Part shown: one piece after another, positions 8,011-17,276 of the stretch
Position numbering within the stretch: position 1 is the stretch's first letter
Layout of the letters: each line of letters begins with the position of its first letter
Origin: Methylococcaceae bacterium
GTDB taxonomy: Bacteria > Pseudomonadota > Gammaproteobacteria > Methylococcales > Methylomonadaceae
Length of the DNA: 37,198 bases
Assembly (NCBI GenBank): GCA_947505055.1
Contig: CANNLO010000009.1
Span: 1 to 37,198, forward strand
Direction: 5' to 3'
The notes under the pieces: model-generated
Seen by the model: only the letters and a program-made list of their open reading frames with translations
Told to the model about the DNA's origin: nothing
Database searches by the model: none
Translations under genes and position numbers: made by a program

Positions 8011-9027
8011 ATGAATCTAATAATAAATACCTCAACCATTCTTATCACCGGTGCGGACGGTTTTATCGGCTCCCATCTCGCGGAAGCCTTAGTCCGCCTA
8101 GGCTATAAAGTCCGTGCTTTTGTTATGTACAACTCGTTCAATTCATGGGGTTGGCTAGATCATTGTGGTGCAGATGTAAAAGGTAATTTTGAGGTATTCG
8201 CAGGTGATATTCGTGACCCGCATGGAGTTAAAGAAGCTATGAAGGGCTGTGATGCGGTGCTGCATTTGGCTGCTCTTATCGCGATTCCATACTCTTACCA
8301 TTCACCTGATACTTATATTGATACTAATATCAAAGGTACGCTCAATGTGTTGCAAGCGGCTCGTGAATTAGGTATTAAACGCATTATTCATACTTCTACT
8401 AGCGAGGTTTACGGCACAGCAAAGTTTGTGCCTATTACAGAAGAGCATCCATTACAAGGTCAGTCACCATACTCAGCCACCAAAATTGCCGCCGACCAGT
8501 TGGCTTATTCTTTTTATGCCTCTTTTGGACTGCCGGTGGTTATTGTGCGCCCCTTTAATACTTATGGTCCGCGTCAGTCAGCTCGTGCTGTTATACCTAC
8601 CATTATTACTCAGATTGCAAACGGTAAACGGCAGATTAAGTTGGGGGCGGTTTCACCGACGCGTGATTTCAATTATGTGCAGGATACCGTGGCTGGTTTT
8701 GTCTCTGTGTTAAATTCAGATAAGGGTTTGGGTGAGGTGGTTAACTTCGGAAGTAACTATGAGATTTCGGTAGGTGATACTGCTCAGCTTATTGCCGAAG
8801 CGATGAATGCCGAGATTGAGATCGTCACAGACGAAGTACGTTTGCGCCCAGAAAACTCCGAGGTGGAACGACTTTGGGCGGATAACGCTAAAGCCAAACG
8901 CTTGTTTGGCTGGCAGCCTAGTTACGCTGGACGTGATGGTTTCAAACGTGGGTTGAGAGAAACTGCAGAATGGTTCGCTCTGCATGATAATTTGCGTGGT
9001 TACAAAGCGGATATTTACAATATATGA
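8011..9027 (+). CDS. legB: NAD-dependent 4,6-dehydratase, legionaminic acid pathway
   Basis: LegB dehydrates a nucleotide-activated GlcNAc to the 4-keto-6-deoxy sugar. The NAD motif is TGADGFIGSHLAEAL. The catalytic sites are HTSTSEVYG and SPYSATKIAADQLA. The stretch VMYNSFNSWGWLDHCGADVKG matches the LegB subgroup closely, and the 338-residue length is usual. The ATG is chosen for its alignment to the fold start; a weak GAAGTGA lies ahead. It overlaps legC by 4 bases (ATGA), and the two products act in sequence. Donor identity (UDP or GDP) cannot be read from the sequence; PtmE later in the locus favours GDP. Confidence 0.93.
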   Translation: MNLIINTSTILITGADGFIGSHLAEALVRLGYKVRAFVMYNSFNSWGWLDHCGADVKGNFEVFAGDIRDPHGVKEAMKGCDAVLHLAALIAIPYSYHSPDTYIDTNIKGTLNVLQAARELGIKRIIHTSTSEVYGTAKFVPITEEHPLQGQSPYSATKIAADQLAYSFYASFGLPVVIVRPFNTYGPRQSARAVIPTIITQIANGKRQIKLGAVSPTRDFNYVQDTVAGFVSVLNSDKGLGEVVNFGSNYEISVGDTAQLIAEAMNAEIEIVTDEVRLRPENSEVERLWADNAKAKRLFGWQPSYAGRDGFKRGLRETAEWFALHDNLRGYKADIYNI

Positions 9028-10202
9028 GTAGCCAAACTCATCTAGCCAGCCAAGTTATTACCGCTATTCGCTCCGTGGTTGGAGCGGGACCACACGCGTT
9101 ACATGAACCTAGCTTTAACGGTAATGAATGGATGTATCTCAAAGAGTGTCTTGATTCAACTTTTGTATCGTCAGTGGGGAAATTTGTTGATCGCTTTGAG
9201 GATGATTTGGTTAAGTTTACTGGAGCCAAGCATGCGGTGGCGGTGGTTAATGGTACAGCAGCGTTGCATATCAGCTTAAAGCTTGCAGGTGTGCAAGCCG
9301 GCGATGAAGTTTTGACCCCAGCACTTACATTTATTGCCACTACCAATGCAATTACTTATTGCAATGCCACTCCTCATTTTGTGGATAGCGAAGTGTTAAC
9401 TCTAGGTGTTGATGCTGTCAAATTGCGTGAACATCTGCTTTTCTGCACCGAGCAACGCGCCGGTCAGTGCGTGAGCCTTGGCACTGGAAAAGTGATACGT
9501 GCGCTAGTGGTAATGCATGCCTTTGGCCATCCGTTGAATATTGATGGATTGCTAGCCATTGCGCAAGATTTTAACATTGCTCTCGTGGAAGATGCTGCTG
9601 AGTCTTTAGGTAGCTATTACCACGGCCAACACACCGGTACTTTTGGCCTGCTAGGCACACTCAGTTTTAATGGGAATAAGACCATTACCACCGGTGGAGG
9701 TGGCGCCATATTAACTAACGATATAGCGCTTGCACGCCATGCCAAGCACCTAACTACCACAGCCAAGCTGCCTCATGCTTGGGAATTTAGGCATGACGAA
9801 ATTGGTTATAATTACCGGTTACCCAACCTTAATGCTGCCTTGGGTTGTGCCCAGTTAGAACAATTGTCAGTTAAGCTTGCTAATAAAAGAGAGTTGTTTG
9901 CACTTTACCAAACAGCTTTTGCACCAATAGTTGGCGTTAAATTAATGGTCGAGCCCGCACAGTGCCAAAGTAACTATTGGCTGCAAACTTTACTCTTAGA
10001 TGCTGATAAGGTAGACCAACGCAACGCAATATTAAAAGCCACCAATGATGTTGGATTTATGACGCGTCCAGCCTGGATATTAATGCACGAACTAGCCCCA
10101 TTTAAAGCCTGCCCACGCATGGATTTGTCAATAGCACAGTCACTCACGCAGCGTTTGATAAATATTCCTAGCAGTTCAGGTTTGGTTTCGCTGAAGGCAT
10201 GA
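9024..10202 (+). CDS. legC: PLP-dependent aminotransferase, legionaminic acid pathway
   Basis: LegC transfers an amino group to C4 of the keto sugar made by LegB. It is a DegT/DnrJ/EryC1-fold enzyme. The PLP lysine is Lys219 in FNGNKTITTGGGGA, the Asp that binds the pyridine nitrogen is in LVEDAAESLGSYYHG, and AVVNGTAALH binds phosphate. The VVMHAFGHP stretch and the N-terminal leader GAGPHALHEPSFNGNEW are LegC hallmarks. At 392 residues it is slightly longer than usual; the last dozen residues after IPSS look like an extension. It is translationally coupled to legB and to the acetyltransferase after it. Confidence 0.92.
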   Translation: MSSQTHLASQVITAIRSVVGAGPHALHEPSFNGNEWMYLKECLDSTFVSSVGKFVDRFEDDLVKFTGAKHAVAVVNGTAALHISLKLAGVQAGDEVLTPALTFIATTNAITYCNATPHFVDSEVLTLGVDAVKLREHLLFCTEQRAGQCVSLGTGKVIRALVVMHAFGHPLNIDGLLAIAQDFNIALVEDAAESLGSYYHGQHTGTFGLLGTLSFNGNKTITTGGGGAILTNDIALARHAKHLTTTAKLPHAWEFRHDEIGYNYRLPNLNAALGCAQLEQLSVKLANKRELFALYQTAFAPIVGVKLMVEPAQCQSNYWLQTLLLDADKVDQRNAILKATNDVGFMTRPAWILMHELAPFKACPRMDLSIAQSLTQRLINIPSSSGLVSLKA

Positions 10203-10822
10203 CTAAATCTAGCTTGATTCTGATAGGTGCTGGGGGCCACACACTTTCATGTATTGATGTGATTGAGCAACAAGGGTATTTTCAAATTGCCGGCTTGGTT
10301 GGTTTGTCAGAGCAAAAACATACCAAATACTTGGGTTATCCCGTGATTGGAGCCGACATTGATTTACCTGAACTTGCTAAAACTTATCAATATGCTTTAA
10401 TAACCATAGGACAAATACAGACTGCAGAACAGCGGATGCGCCTTTATCAACAAGCTACAAAGCTCGGATTTCAATTGCCAGCTATCATCGCACCTACAGC
10501 GCATGTATCTCGTTATACTACACTTGGTGCGGGCACTATTGTTATGCATGGTGCCATCGTCAATGCAGGTGCTAAGGTCGGTAATAACTGCATCATTAAT
10601 ACTCGCGCATTGATTGAACATAACGCAAGCGTTGAAGACAATTGCCATGTTTCCACTGGTGCTATTCTTAACGGTGATGTAAAAGTTGGTGCGGGTAGTT
10701 TTATTGGCAGTGGAAGCGTCATTAAAGAAGGTGTGGTGATAGGGAAAGGTTGTCTGATAGGAATGGGGCTTACTGTACGACATAACTTAAGTGATAACAG
10801 TCGCTTTTTAGGCGGAAATTAA
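10199..10822 (+). CDS. legH: NeuD/LegH-type sugar N-acetyltransferase
   Basis: This 207-residue NeuD-family enzyme probably acetylates the 4-amino group made by LegC. An N-terminal Rossmann-like lobe (ILIGAGGHTLSCIDVI) is followed by a left-handed beta-helix of hexapeptide repeats (about 95-200) containing NTRALIEHNASVEDNCHV with the general-base histidine. Position after legC, with a 4-base ATGA overlap, supports the LegH role. NeuD proteins in sialic-acid loci can also O-acetylate the nonulosonate, so the acceptor is inferred. Confidence 0.87.
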   Translation: MTKSSLILIGAGGHTLSCIDVIEQQGYFQIAGLVGLSEQKHTKYLGYPVIGADIDLPELAKTYQYALITIGQIQTAEQRMRLYQQATKLGFQLPAIIAPTAHVSRYTTLGAGTIVMHGAIVNAGAKVGNNCIINTRALIEHNASVEDNCHVSTGAILNGDVKVGAGSFIGSGSVIKEGVVIGKGCLIGMGLTVRHNLSDNSRFLGGN

Positions 10823-10830
10823 TCAATTAA

Positions 10831-12351
10831 ATGTTATTTAACTCATATCAATTTATTTTTCTTTATCTCCCAATAGTTTTTTTTGGTTTTTTTTGGATTG
10901 CTCGAATTAGTAATCGCATGGCTGCACTATGGTTGGTTGTAGCATCAATTTTCTTCTATGGGTATTGGAACCCGAAATTTGTTTCACTACTACTGGCATC
11001 CATTGCTTTTAATTATGGCGCTGGTTATTGGGTAGATCAAGCTCGCTTGGCGGGGAAGTCAAAACCCTTACTGGTAGGTGCAATCATTGCTAATTTATTA
11101 TTGTTAGGTGTTTTCAAGTACGCCAATTTTTTCATTTCTATGGTAAATATTGCCAATACACAAATAGGGTTACTCGACATCGTCTTGCCATTAGGCATTT
11201 CATTCTTTACTTTCACACAGATTGCTTTCTTAGTCGATACTCATCGAGGCGTAGCTCGTGAATACAACTTTATTCACTACCTGCTCTTTGTAACATGGTT
11301 TCCACACTTGATTGCTGGACCAATATTGCATCACAAGCAGATGATGCCACAGTTTGATTTGCCAGAAACCTATAGGCCAAATATTGAATCTATTGCCGTT
11401 GGGTTAACGATGTTTTCACTAGGAATCTTTAAAAAAGTCGTACTTGCCGATCAGTTTTCGCTATATGCTAACCCTGTATTTGACGCAGTAGCCGATGGCG
11501 GTACTCCTATGCTTTTCGAAGCCTGGATTGGAGCATTAGCCTATACCTTAGAGTTGTATTTTGATTTTTCAGGGTATTCTGATATGGCAATTGGATTGTC
11601 GCGACTTTTTAATATAAAATTACCGCTCAATTTTAATTCGCCTTATAAGGCTGCTAGCATCATTGATTTTTGGCGCCGCTGGCATATGACGTTGTCCACC
11701 TTTCTGCGTGATTATCTTTATATTACACTCGGTGGCAATAGAAAAGGTTCGCTTCGTCGCTACATTAATCTCATAGCAACTATGCTTATAGGTGGTTTAT
11801 GGCATGGTGCTGGGTGGAATTTTGTTCTCTGGGGAGGCTTGCATGGGATTTATTTGGTAATTAATCTTGGATGGCAAAAACTAGCAAGCGGATTCAATTC
11901 TACTGGTGGGCGACTTTCTCATATGATTAGTGTGCTGCTAACATTTACATGCGTTGTTGTCTCTTGGGTACCTTTTAGATCTGCTAATTTTGAAGTAACA
12001 AAAGCTATGTTATCAGGAATGGTTGGATTGAGTGGGGTGTCAATCCCTCAAAGTTTCATCTTTCTTAAGAATATACATTCTACATTTGTGCTAGATGGGA
12101 TTGCCCCGCTTACTGGATTGTGGTTTAAAGATGTAATGCTATGGTTAATATCTGGATTTTTAATCATCTGGGTACTGCCTAACACTCAACAATGGATGGT
12201 CAATTTCTCGCCAGCTTGGAATGGCGTTACCAGTCTGTCAAGACTAGCATGGAATCCGAGTCGACTTAAAGCTGTTATGGTAGGCACTCTGCTCGGTTTC
12301 AGTATTCTTTGTCTAAATCGAGTCAGTGAATTCCTATATTTTCAATTTTGA
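10831..12351 (+). CDS. MBOAT-family O-acyltransferase (AlgI-like)
   Basis: This polytopic membrane protein (506 residues, about ten to twelve segments) belongs to the membrane-bound O-acyltransferases related to AlgI and PatA. The invariant histidine is in GGLWHGAGWNFVLWGGLHG, and DFWRRWHMTLSTFLRDYLYI is a family signature. AlgI-type proteins pass acetyl groups across the inner membrane to a periplasmic SGNH partner, which is encoded next. It sits between legH and legI, so the acetylated sugar could be legionaminic acid or another residue of the polymer. Two eight-base T tracts lie at codons 16-22. Confidence 0.88.
   Translation: MLFNSYQFIFLYLPIVFFGFFWIARISNRMAALWLVVASIFFYGYWNPKFVSLLLASIAFNYGAGYWVDQARLAGKSKPLLVGAIIANLLLLGVFKYANFFISMVNIANTQIGLLDIVLPLGISFFTFTQIAFLVDTHRGVAREYNFIHYLLFVTWFPHLIAGPILHHKQMMPQFDLPETYRPNIESIAVGLTMFSLGIFKKVVLADQFSLYANPVFDAVADGGTPMLFEAWIGALAYTLELYFDFSGYSDMAIGLSRLFNIKLPLNFNSPYKAASIIDFWRRWHMTLSTFLRDYLYITLGGNRKGSLRRYINLIATMLIGGLWHGAGWNFVLWGGLHGIYLVINLGWQKLASGFNSTGGRLSHMISVLLTFTCVVVSWVPFRSANFEVTKAMLSGMVGLSGVSIPQSFIFLKNIHSTFVLDGIAPLTGLWFKDVMLWLISGFLIIWVLPNTQQWMVNFSPAWNGVTSLSRLAWNPSRLKAVMVGTLLGFSILCLNRVSEFLYFQF
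10877..10894 (+). repeat. Paired T8 homopolymer tracts near the start of the MBOAT gene
   Basis: Eight T (10877-10884), GG, then eight T (10887-10894) lie within codons 16-22. A slip of one base in either would truncate the protein soon after its start. Confidence 0.9.
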
Positions 12352-12357
12352 TTATTT

Positions 12358-13467
12358 ATGGATTGTAACCGCTTGACTTACCTTCGATATTTTTTTGGAA
12401 CAGTTATTCTTATTCTCACGATCGCAGGTGGCGTTAATTTTATTGCTGATCCTGCTAATATTTTCCGTCAAGGTAGAATTACACCTGAATCTTATGCTCA
12501 GGCCCTATTGCATTCGGATTATGGGTTATATAATCCAGATGGAATGATTGATGAAAGGCTTTTGGCAAAAGTCGTGGCATCAAAGTCATTTAACGCTGAT
12601 TGCGTCGTTATTGGCAGTAGTCATGTGATGCAAATCAGTAGCGAGAGAAAATCAAAAGCACTTCAAAATCTTTGCGGTTCGATATTAAATATTGCTGTTT
12701 CTGGTGGTGGACTTGAAGACCACATTACCCTAACATACCTGGCGTTAGAAAAATATCGAAATGGCCGGCCAAATAAAATTATACTTGGGGTTGATCCATG
12801 GATATTTGCCTTCGAGAAAAATCAAGCGTTTACGATTTACTTAGATGATTATAATTTAGCTAAAGCTAATATAAAAAATCTATCTATAGAAATAGATAAG
12901 CAGTTGATTCCTTTTGATAAAAAAATTATGCTGAAGTTAAAAAATTTAATAAACCTTGAATATACGATATTATCTATTAAAAATATCATAAAATATTGCC
13001 TACATGGTGACCTAGAAATTACTCATGCACCAAAGTTGGATTATGGAATAGGTGGGTACGATCCCATTCGGCTTCCAGATAATTCATATGTTTATTCATC
13101 TAGCTATATATCTTCCAGGGTAGGTGTTCCCGTTTTATTTGGAGGCAACACTTACCAAACAAATGGCGTCCTAAATCAATCCGATGCTATTAGTGCATAT
13201 CGTGACTTACTTATTTGGATTAAAAGTAAAGGTGTGGAACCTATTTTTTTAATGACTCCATATCATGAGAATGTATTAAAGGCACCTAAATCGCCTAATG
13301 CTAATGCATTAAAAACAACTGAGCCTATTATATTGAATCTAGCACATGAGCTACGAATCAAGGTGATTGGTTCTTATGACCCACACGTTTTTGGTTGTTT
13401 AAGTAATGAGTTTTACGATTTCATGCATCCGAATGTAAAATGTTTAGATAAGTTACAGCAGCGATAA
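12358..13467 (+). CDS. AlgJ/AlgX-like SGNH protein, partner of the MBOAT transferase
   Basis: The protein starts with a membrane anchor or signal segment (about residues 10-28, FFGTVILILTIAGGVNFIA) followed by a periplasmic domain. The nucleophile block VVIGSSHVM (near 83-91) and a C-terminal DxxH (YDFMHPN, near 355) fit an SGNH catalytic triad. The arrangement (an MBOAT gene followed after 6 bases by an anchored SGNH protein) is that of AlgI-AlgJ pairs, in which the second member transfers acetyl to the polymer. The middle (about 160-230) is poorly conserved and AT-rich. No match to a named family member is claimed. Confidence 0.65.
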   Translation: MDCNRLTYLRYFFGTVILILTIAGGVNFIADPANIFRQGRITPESYAQALLHSDYGLYNPDGMIDERLLAKVVASKSFNADCVVIGSSHVMQISSERKSKALQNLCGSILNIAVSGGGLEDHITLTYLALEKYRNGRPNKIILGVDPWIFAFEKNQAFTIYLDDYNLAKANIKNLSIEIDKQLIPFDKKIMLKLKNLINLEYTILSIKNIIKYCLHGDLEITHAPKLDYGIGGYDPIRLPDNSYVYSSSYISSRVGVPVLFGGNTYQTNGVLNQSDAISAYRDLLIWIKSKGVEPIFLMTPYHENVLKAPKSPNANALKTTEPIILNLAHELRIKVIGSYDPHVFGCLSNEFYDFMHPNVKCLDKLQQR

Positions 13468-13494
13468 CATCTCGCCTCCTAGGTTACATAAATT

Positions 13495-14502
13495 ATGAAA
13501 AATCGCATACTTATTATCGCCGAAGCTGGCGTTAACCATAATGGCAGTATTATCTTAGCTAAGCAATTGATTGATGCGGCCGCTTTTGCAGGTGCTGATA
13601 TTGTCAAATTTCAAACTTTTAATGCCAACCGTCAAGTGACACGCACGGCCAAAAAAGCAGATTACCAAGCGCAGGTCACAGGCATTGAAGAGTCTCAGCA
13701 CGCCATGCTGGCCCGCTTGGAGCTTACCGAAGATATGCACCATGATCTCATTGCTTATTGTCAAACGCGCAATATTGTCTTTTTATCCACCGGATTTGAC
13801 CTCCAAAGTGTTGATTTGTTGGTAAGGCTAGGTCAGGAGTGTTTCAAGATACCATCTGGTGAAATCACAAATTTGCCATACTTGCGTCATATCGGCCAAC
13901 TAAGTAAAACCGTTATTCTATCAACTGGTATGGCTACTTTGGGTGATATTGAAGTAGCTATTGATGTACTCGAACAAGCCGGTACGCCACGCGCTAATCT
14001 TACTGTACTGCATTGCACCACCGAATATCCTACTCCTATGAATGAAGTCAACCTCCGTGCTATGCAAAGTATAAATAAAGCCTTTGGCGTAGCAGTAGGC
14101 TATTCCGATCACACGTGCGGTATAGAAGTCGCTATTGCCGCTGTGGCGATGGGAGCTACTGTGATTGAAAAACACTTTACGCTAGATCGTAAGCTACCTG
14201 GCCCTGACCACCAAGCTAGTCTTGAACCGGCAGAACTTAGTGCCATGGTAACCGCTATTCGTAATATAGAAGATGCTCTGGGGGATGGCATTAAACGCCC
14301 AACTTCGAGCGAAACCAGAAACAAATCAGTAGCTCGTAAATCATTGGTTGCAAGTTGCGAGATTAAAGCGGGCGAGGTATTTACTGCTGACAATCTCACT
14401 TCTAAACGACCTGGTACGGGTATTTCACCAATGCGTTGGGATGAGGTGATTGGTATGTATGCAAGAAAAAACTATCTAGTGGATGATCTAATCGAGTTTT
14501 GA
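13495..14502 (+). CDS. legI: Legionaminic acid synthase (NeuB family)
   Basis: LegI condenses 2,4-diacetamido-2,4,6-trideoxymannose with phosphoenolpyruvate to form the nine-carbon acid. The TIM barrel opens with IAEAGVNHNG (residues 8-17). FKIPSGEITNLPYLRHIG, LSTGMATLGDIE, LHCTTEYPTP and GYSDHTCG are synthase hallmarks. EKHFTLDRKLPGPDHQASLEP is the C-terminal barrel signature. An antifreeze-like SAF domain occupies about 280-335. The 335-residue length is normal. LegB, LegC and LegG in the same locus favour legionaminic over sialic acid. Pseudaminate (PseI) is less likely because no PseB/PseC/PseG set is seen. Confidence 0.92.
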   Translation: MKNRILIIAEAGVNHNGSIILAKQLIDAAAFAGADIVKFQTFNANRQVTRTAKKADYQAQVTGIEESQHAMLARLELTEDMHHDLIAYCQTRNIVFLSTGFDLQSVDLLVRLGQECFKIPSGEITNLPYLRHIGQLSKTVILSTGMATLGDIEVAIDVLEQAGTPRANLTVLHCTTEYPTPMNEVNLRAMQSINKAFGVAVGYSDHTCGIEVAIAAVAMGATVIEKHFTLDRKLPGPDHQASLEPAELSAMVTAIRNIEDALGDGIKRPTSSETRNKSVARKSLVASCEIKAGEVFTADNLTSKRPGTGISPMRWDEVIGMYARKNYLVDDLIEF

Positions 14503-14527
14503 TTTATGTTAAAAGGATATGTGAGCT

Positions 14528-15223
14528 ATGTTAACCAATAAAAATGAGTGGGATAAGTCATACGAGAACGGTGATAATTTTGTTTTTTATCCACACGAAG
14601 AGGTTATCCGTTTCATGTCAAAATTTATTCGAAAGAGGATTGGGTTAGCAGAGTTTCGTGATATGGCTTCTGAAGTTAAAGGAGGTCGAATATTGGATTT
14701 AGGTTGTGGAATCGGACGGCATGTTATCTATAGTCATGAGATGGGGTTAGAGTCCTATGGGATTGACCTGTCCGATGCTGCAGTCAATGTGGCGCTTGAA
14801 TGGGGGCATAAAAGTGGTTTGCTAGAAGTAGAAGAAAAGATTAAACAGGGTGATATCCGTCAACTACCATGGCAAGATGAATTCTTTCATTATGCGGTTA
14901 GCCATGGAGTTCTTGATAGTATGCCATTTGAAATTGCACGGGCAGCTTGCGTTGAATTGGCAAGGGTGATGCATGTTGGCGGCTTGTTTTATTGTGATTT
15001 AATTTCAGGTGACGATTCACAGCACTCACGTGAGTTTAGTGGGGAGGAGGTCGTCCAAACAGCTCATGAACAGGGAACGATCCAACTCTATTTTAATCTA
15101 GCGAAAATTCAATCTATGATTCAGGATGTGTTCGAGATAGTCGATTGTAATCTAGTTCGCCGTGAAAATATTTTGCGTGGGGGGTATACATCCCGCTATC
15201 ACTTAGTACTCAAAAGGATTTAG
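14528..15223 (+). CDS. Class I SAM-dependent methyltransferase
   Basis: A 231-residue methyltransferase with motif I ILDLGCGIGRHV (near 55-66), acidic motif II YGIDLSDAA and the post-I region QGDIRQLPWQDEFFH. The acceptor cannot be told. A good ribosome site (AAAAGGAT) precedes the ATG. It is the first gene of a four-gene set between legI and legG (methyltransferase, epimerase, aminotransferase, WbqC). Methylation of a sugar O- or N-linked group, as in methylated legionaminic derivatives of Campylobacter, is possible but not shown. Confidence 0.8.
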   Translation: MLTNKNEWDKSYENGDNFVFYPHEEVIRFMSKFIRKRIGLAEFRDMASEVKGGRILDLGCGIGRHVIYSHEMGLESYGIDLSDAAVNVALEWGHKSGLLEVEEKIKQGDIRQLPWQDEFFHYAVSHGVLDSMPFEIARAACVELARVMHVGGLFYCDLISGDDSQHSREFSGEEVVQTAHEQGTIQLYFNLAKIQSMIQDVFEIVDCNLVRRENILRGGYTSRYHLVLKRI

Positions 15224-15226
15224 CAG

Positions 15227-16144
15227 GTGGTAGTATTTGTTTCAGGCGCGACAGGTTTTATTGGCAGTCGACTAGTTGAGCGCTTGGTCGCAGATGGACA
15301 AGATGTGATAGCTTTAACGCGTTGTTTGGCGACAACTCCTCTGGTATCAAGCCCACGTATTAGATGGATAGTAAGAGATATTGCGCAAGATGGTCTTGAT
15401 TTAGATAGTCTGCCAGAAATTGATGTCGTCGTACATCTTGCAGGAGCTACTTTGGGCGGAGCGAAGGACGAAAATTCATTCTTGAGCGCCAACGAGCAGA
15501 CTACGGTTCGATTACTCGAGGCGCTTGCACATCGAACGAATCGTTTCATATGCGCTTCCTCACAGGTAGTATATGGAGACGCGCGCCATCTTGCGGTGAC
15601 AGAAGATTTTCAATTGCAACCCGATGGTTCCGCTTATGCCTGTAGTAAACTTAATAGTGAGAATTGGCTACGCTGGTTTTACAAGCGTTATGGTGGACAG
15701 TATATTGTGATGCGATTCTGTGGTTTTATTGGTGGCGGTGGGATTGTTGATTACCTCATTGATCAGGCCTTAACAGGTGGGGATATTGAACTTTTTTCAG
15801 AAGGTAAAGTTCACCGTGACTATCTTCCGGTAGAAGAAGCAGTTGATGCTATTGTAGTTGCTTTAAATTACTCAGACTTCCCTAGTTTTTTACCGATTAA
15901 TATTGGTTCCGGACAAGCAGTCACGGCGAATGACCTTGCAATAGCTATATGTACTGAACTACAGTCGTCTAGCCAAATAAAATTGCTTAATAAACCATCG
16001 CCCCAAGGGGACTTCGTTTTTTGCATTGATCGAGCAAAGCAACTATTAAATTTTCAACCTGGCGATTTGATTGAGGCGGTTCGACAATATGCAAAAAAAA
16101 GACAGTCACATTTCAGACTCGGAGTGACCTGTGCAAAAAATTAA
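15227..16144 (+). CDS. NAD-dependent sugar epimerase/dehydratase-like protein
   Basis: This extended SDR protein of 305 residues has the NAD motif SGATGFIGSRL near its start, a Ser-rich catalytic site (CASSQVVYGDARH) and the YACSK motif giving the catalytic Tyr and Lys. Its substrate is unknown. The GTG at 15227 follows AAAAGGA and lies 3 bases after the methyltransferase stop. Its end overlaps the following aminotransferase gene by 14 bases. An A8 tract lies at 16093-16100 near the 3' end. Confidence 0.8.
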   Translation: MVVFVSGATGFIGSRLVERLVADGQDVIALTRCLATTPLVSSPRIRWIVRDIAQDGLDLDSLPEIDVVVHLAGATLGGAKDENSFLSANEQTTVRLLEALAHRTNRFICASSQVVYGDARHLAVTEDFQLQPDGSAYACSKLNSENWLRWFYKRYGGQYIVMRFCGFIGGGGIVDYLIDQALTGGDIELFSEGKVHRDYLPVEEAVDAIVVALNYSDFPSFLPINIGSGQAVTANDLAIAICTELQSSSQIKLLNKPSPQGDFVFCIDRAKQLLNFQPGDLIEAVRQYAKKRQSHFRLGVTCAKN

Positions 16145-17276
16145 CATGGCCGATCCTCACTTCAGTATTGAAGACCGAAAATGGATACATCGTGAAATTG
16201 ATGCGATTCTTGATGGTGCATTGAGTATGGGCCCGAATGTTCAAGCTTTTGAGCGTGAGTTTGCCGCACGAGTAGGTGTTCGCCATGCAGTTGCAATGAA
16301 TTCTTGCACATCCGTACTAGAGGCCGCTTTACTAGCGAAAGGAACAAGAGGACGTGAAGTGATTGTGCCTGCTGAGACCTTCATCGCTACAGGTATGGCC
16401 GTGCATTTGGTGGGTGGTATACCAGTTTTTGCTGAAATTTCACCATCGACACTTTGTCTCGATCTTGAGGATGTGAAGCGCCGGGTTACACCAAAAACGG
16501 CTGGGGTAATCCTTGTTCATATGGCCGGCTTTATTACACCTGACATCTTGGCATTCAGACAATTCTGTGACGACCGAGGACTTTTTTTGATTGAAGATGC
16601 GGCACATTCACCAGGGGCACGCTTGGGCGACCGTGAGGCCGGTTCTTTTGGCCATGTAGGGTGCTTCTCATTTTTCCCGACCAAAGTGATTACTTCAGGT
16701 GAAGGCGGAATGCTGACCACTGATGATGACATAGTGGCAGATTTTGCACGAAGTTTTCAACATCGTGGAAGAGACATGCAATCTTCAAAAGAGCAATATG
16801 TCATTCCGGCTAGGAATGTGAGGATGACGGAGATGTCGGCATTATTAGGACGTGTTCAATTGAGCCATCTTGATGAGTTTCTGAACCGAAGACGGCAGTT
16901 AGCTAATGTCTATGCACACGAACTTTCTGGACAGGAAGACTTTGTATTGATTCTTCCGGAGAAGCTTGAAAACTCTTCTTTTTGGAAGGTACCCTTACTA
17001 CTCAATTTTAGACTTGACCGTGTATTAATTACGCAGCATATGTCTAATGCTGGTGTTGCTGTTGACTGGGCATACCAACCTGCGCTTCATCTTCAGCCTG
17101 TGTTTCGTGCCCTTTACGGGACAACTGAAGGTATGCTACCTACAACTGAAGATATTTTAAGTCGCCATTTATGTTTGCCTTGCCATCCAAGAATGACAGA
17201 TCAGGATGCTATATATGTTGCAACTACTCTTAAGCAGGTAATTAAAAACTTAGATAAGACTAGGTGCAAACCATGA
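16131..17276 (+). CDS. DegT/DnrJ/EryC1/StrS aminotransferase
   Basis: A second PLP-dependent sugar aminotransferase, distinct from LegC. The PLP lysine is Lys185 in FPTKVITSGEGGM; IEDAAHSPGA and MNSCTSVLEAALLA are further cofactor motifs. The GTG at 16131 has GGAG six bases upstream, so I prefer it over the in-frame ATG at 16146. It probably aminates a keto sugar made by, or shared with, the epimerase before it. Why a legionaminic locus would need two aminotransferases is unexplained. Confidence 0.87.
   Translation: MQKINMADPHFSIEDRKWIHREIDAILDGALSMGPNVQAFEREFAARVGVRHAVAMNSCTSVLEAALLAKGTRGREVIVPAETFIATGMAVHLVGGIPVFAEISPSTLCLDLEDVKRRVTPKTAGVILVHMAGFITPDILAFRQFCDDRGLFLIEDAAHSPGARLGDREAGSFGHVGCFSFFPTKVITSGEGGMLTTDDDIVADFARSFQHRGRDMQSSKEQYVIPARNVRMTEMSALLGRVQLSHLDEFLNRRRQLANVYAHELSGQEDFVLILPEKLENSSFWKVPLLLNFRLDRVLITQHMSNAGVAVDWAYQPALHLQPVFRALYGTTEGMLPTTEDILSRHLCLPCHPRMTDQDAIYVATTLKQVIKNLDKTRCKP

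Noticed and set aside
13495..14502. Sialic acid (NeuB) or pseudaminic acid (PseI) synthase
   Set aside because: LegB, LegC and PtmE-type partners occur in the same locus and no PseB/PseC/PseG set does.
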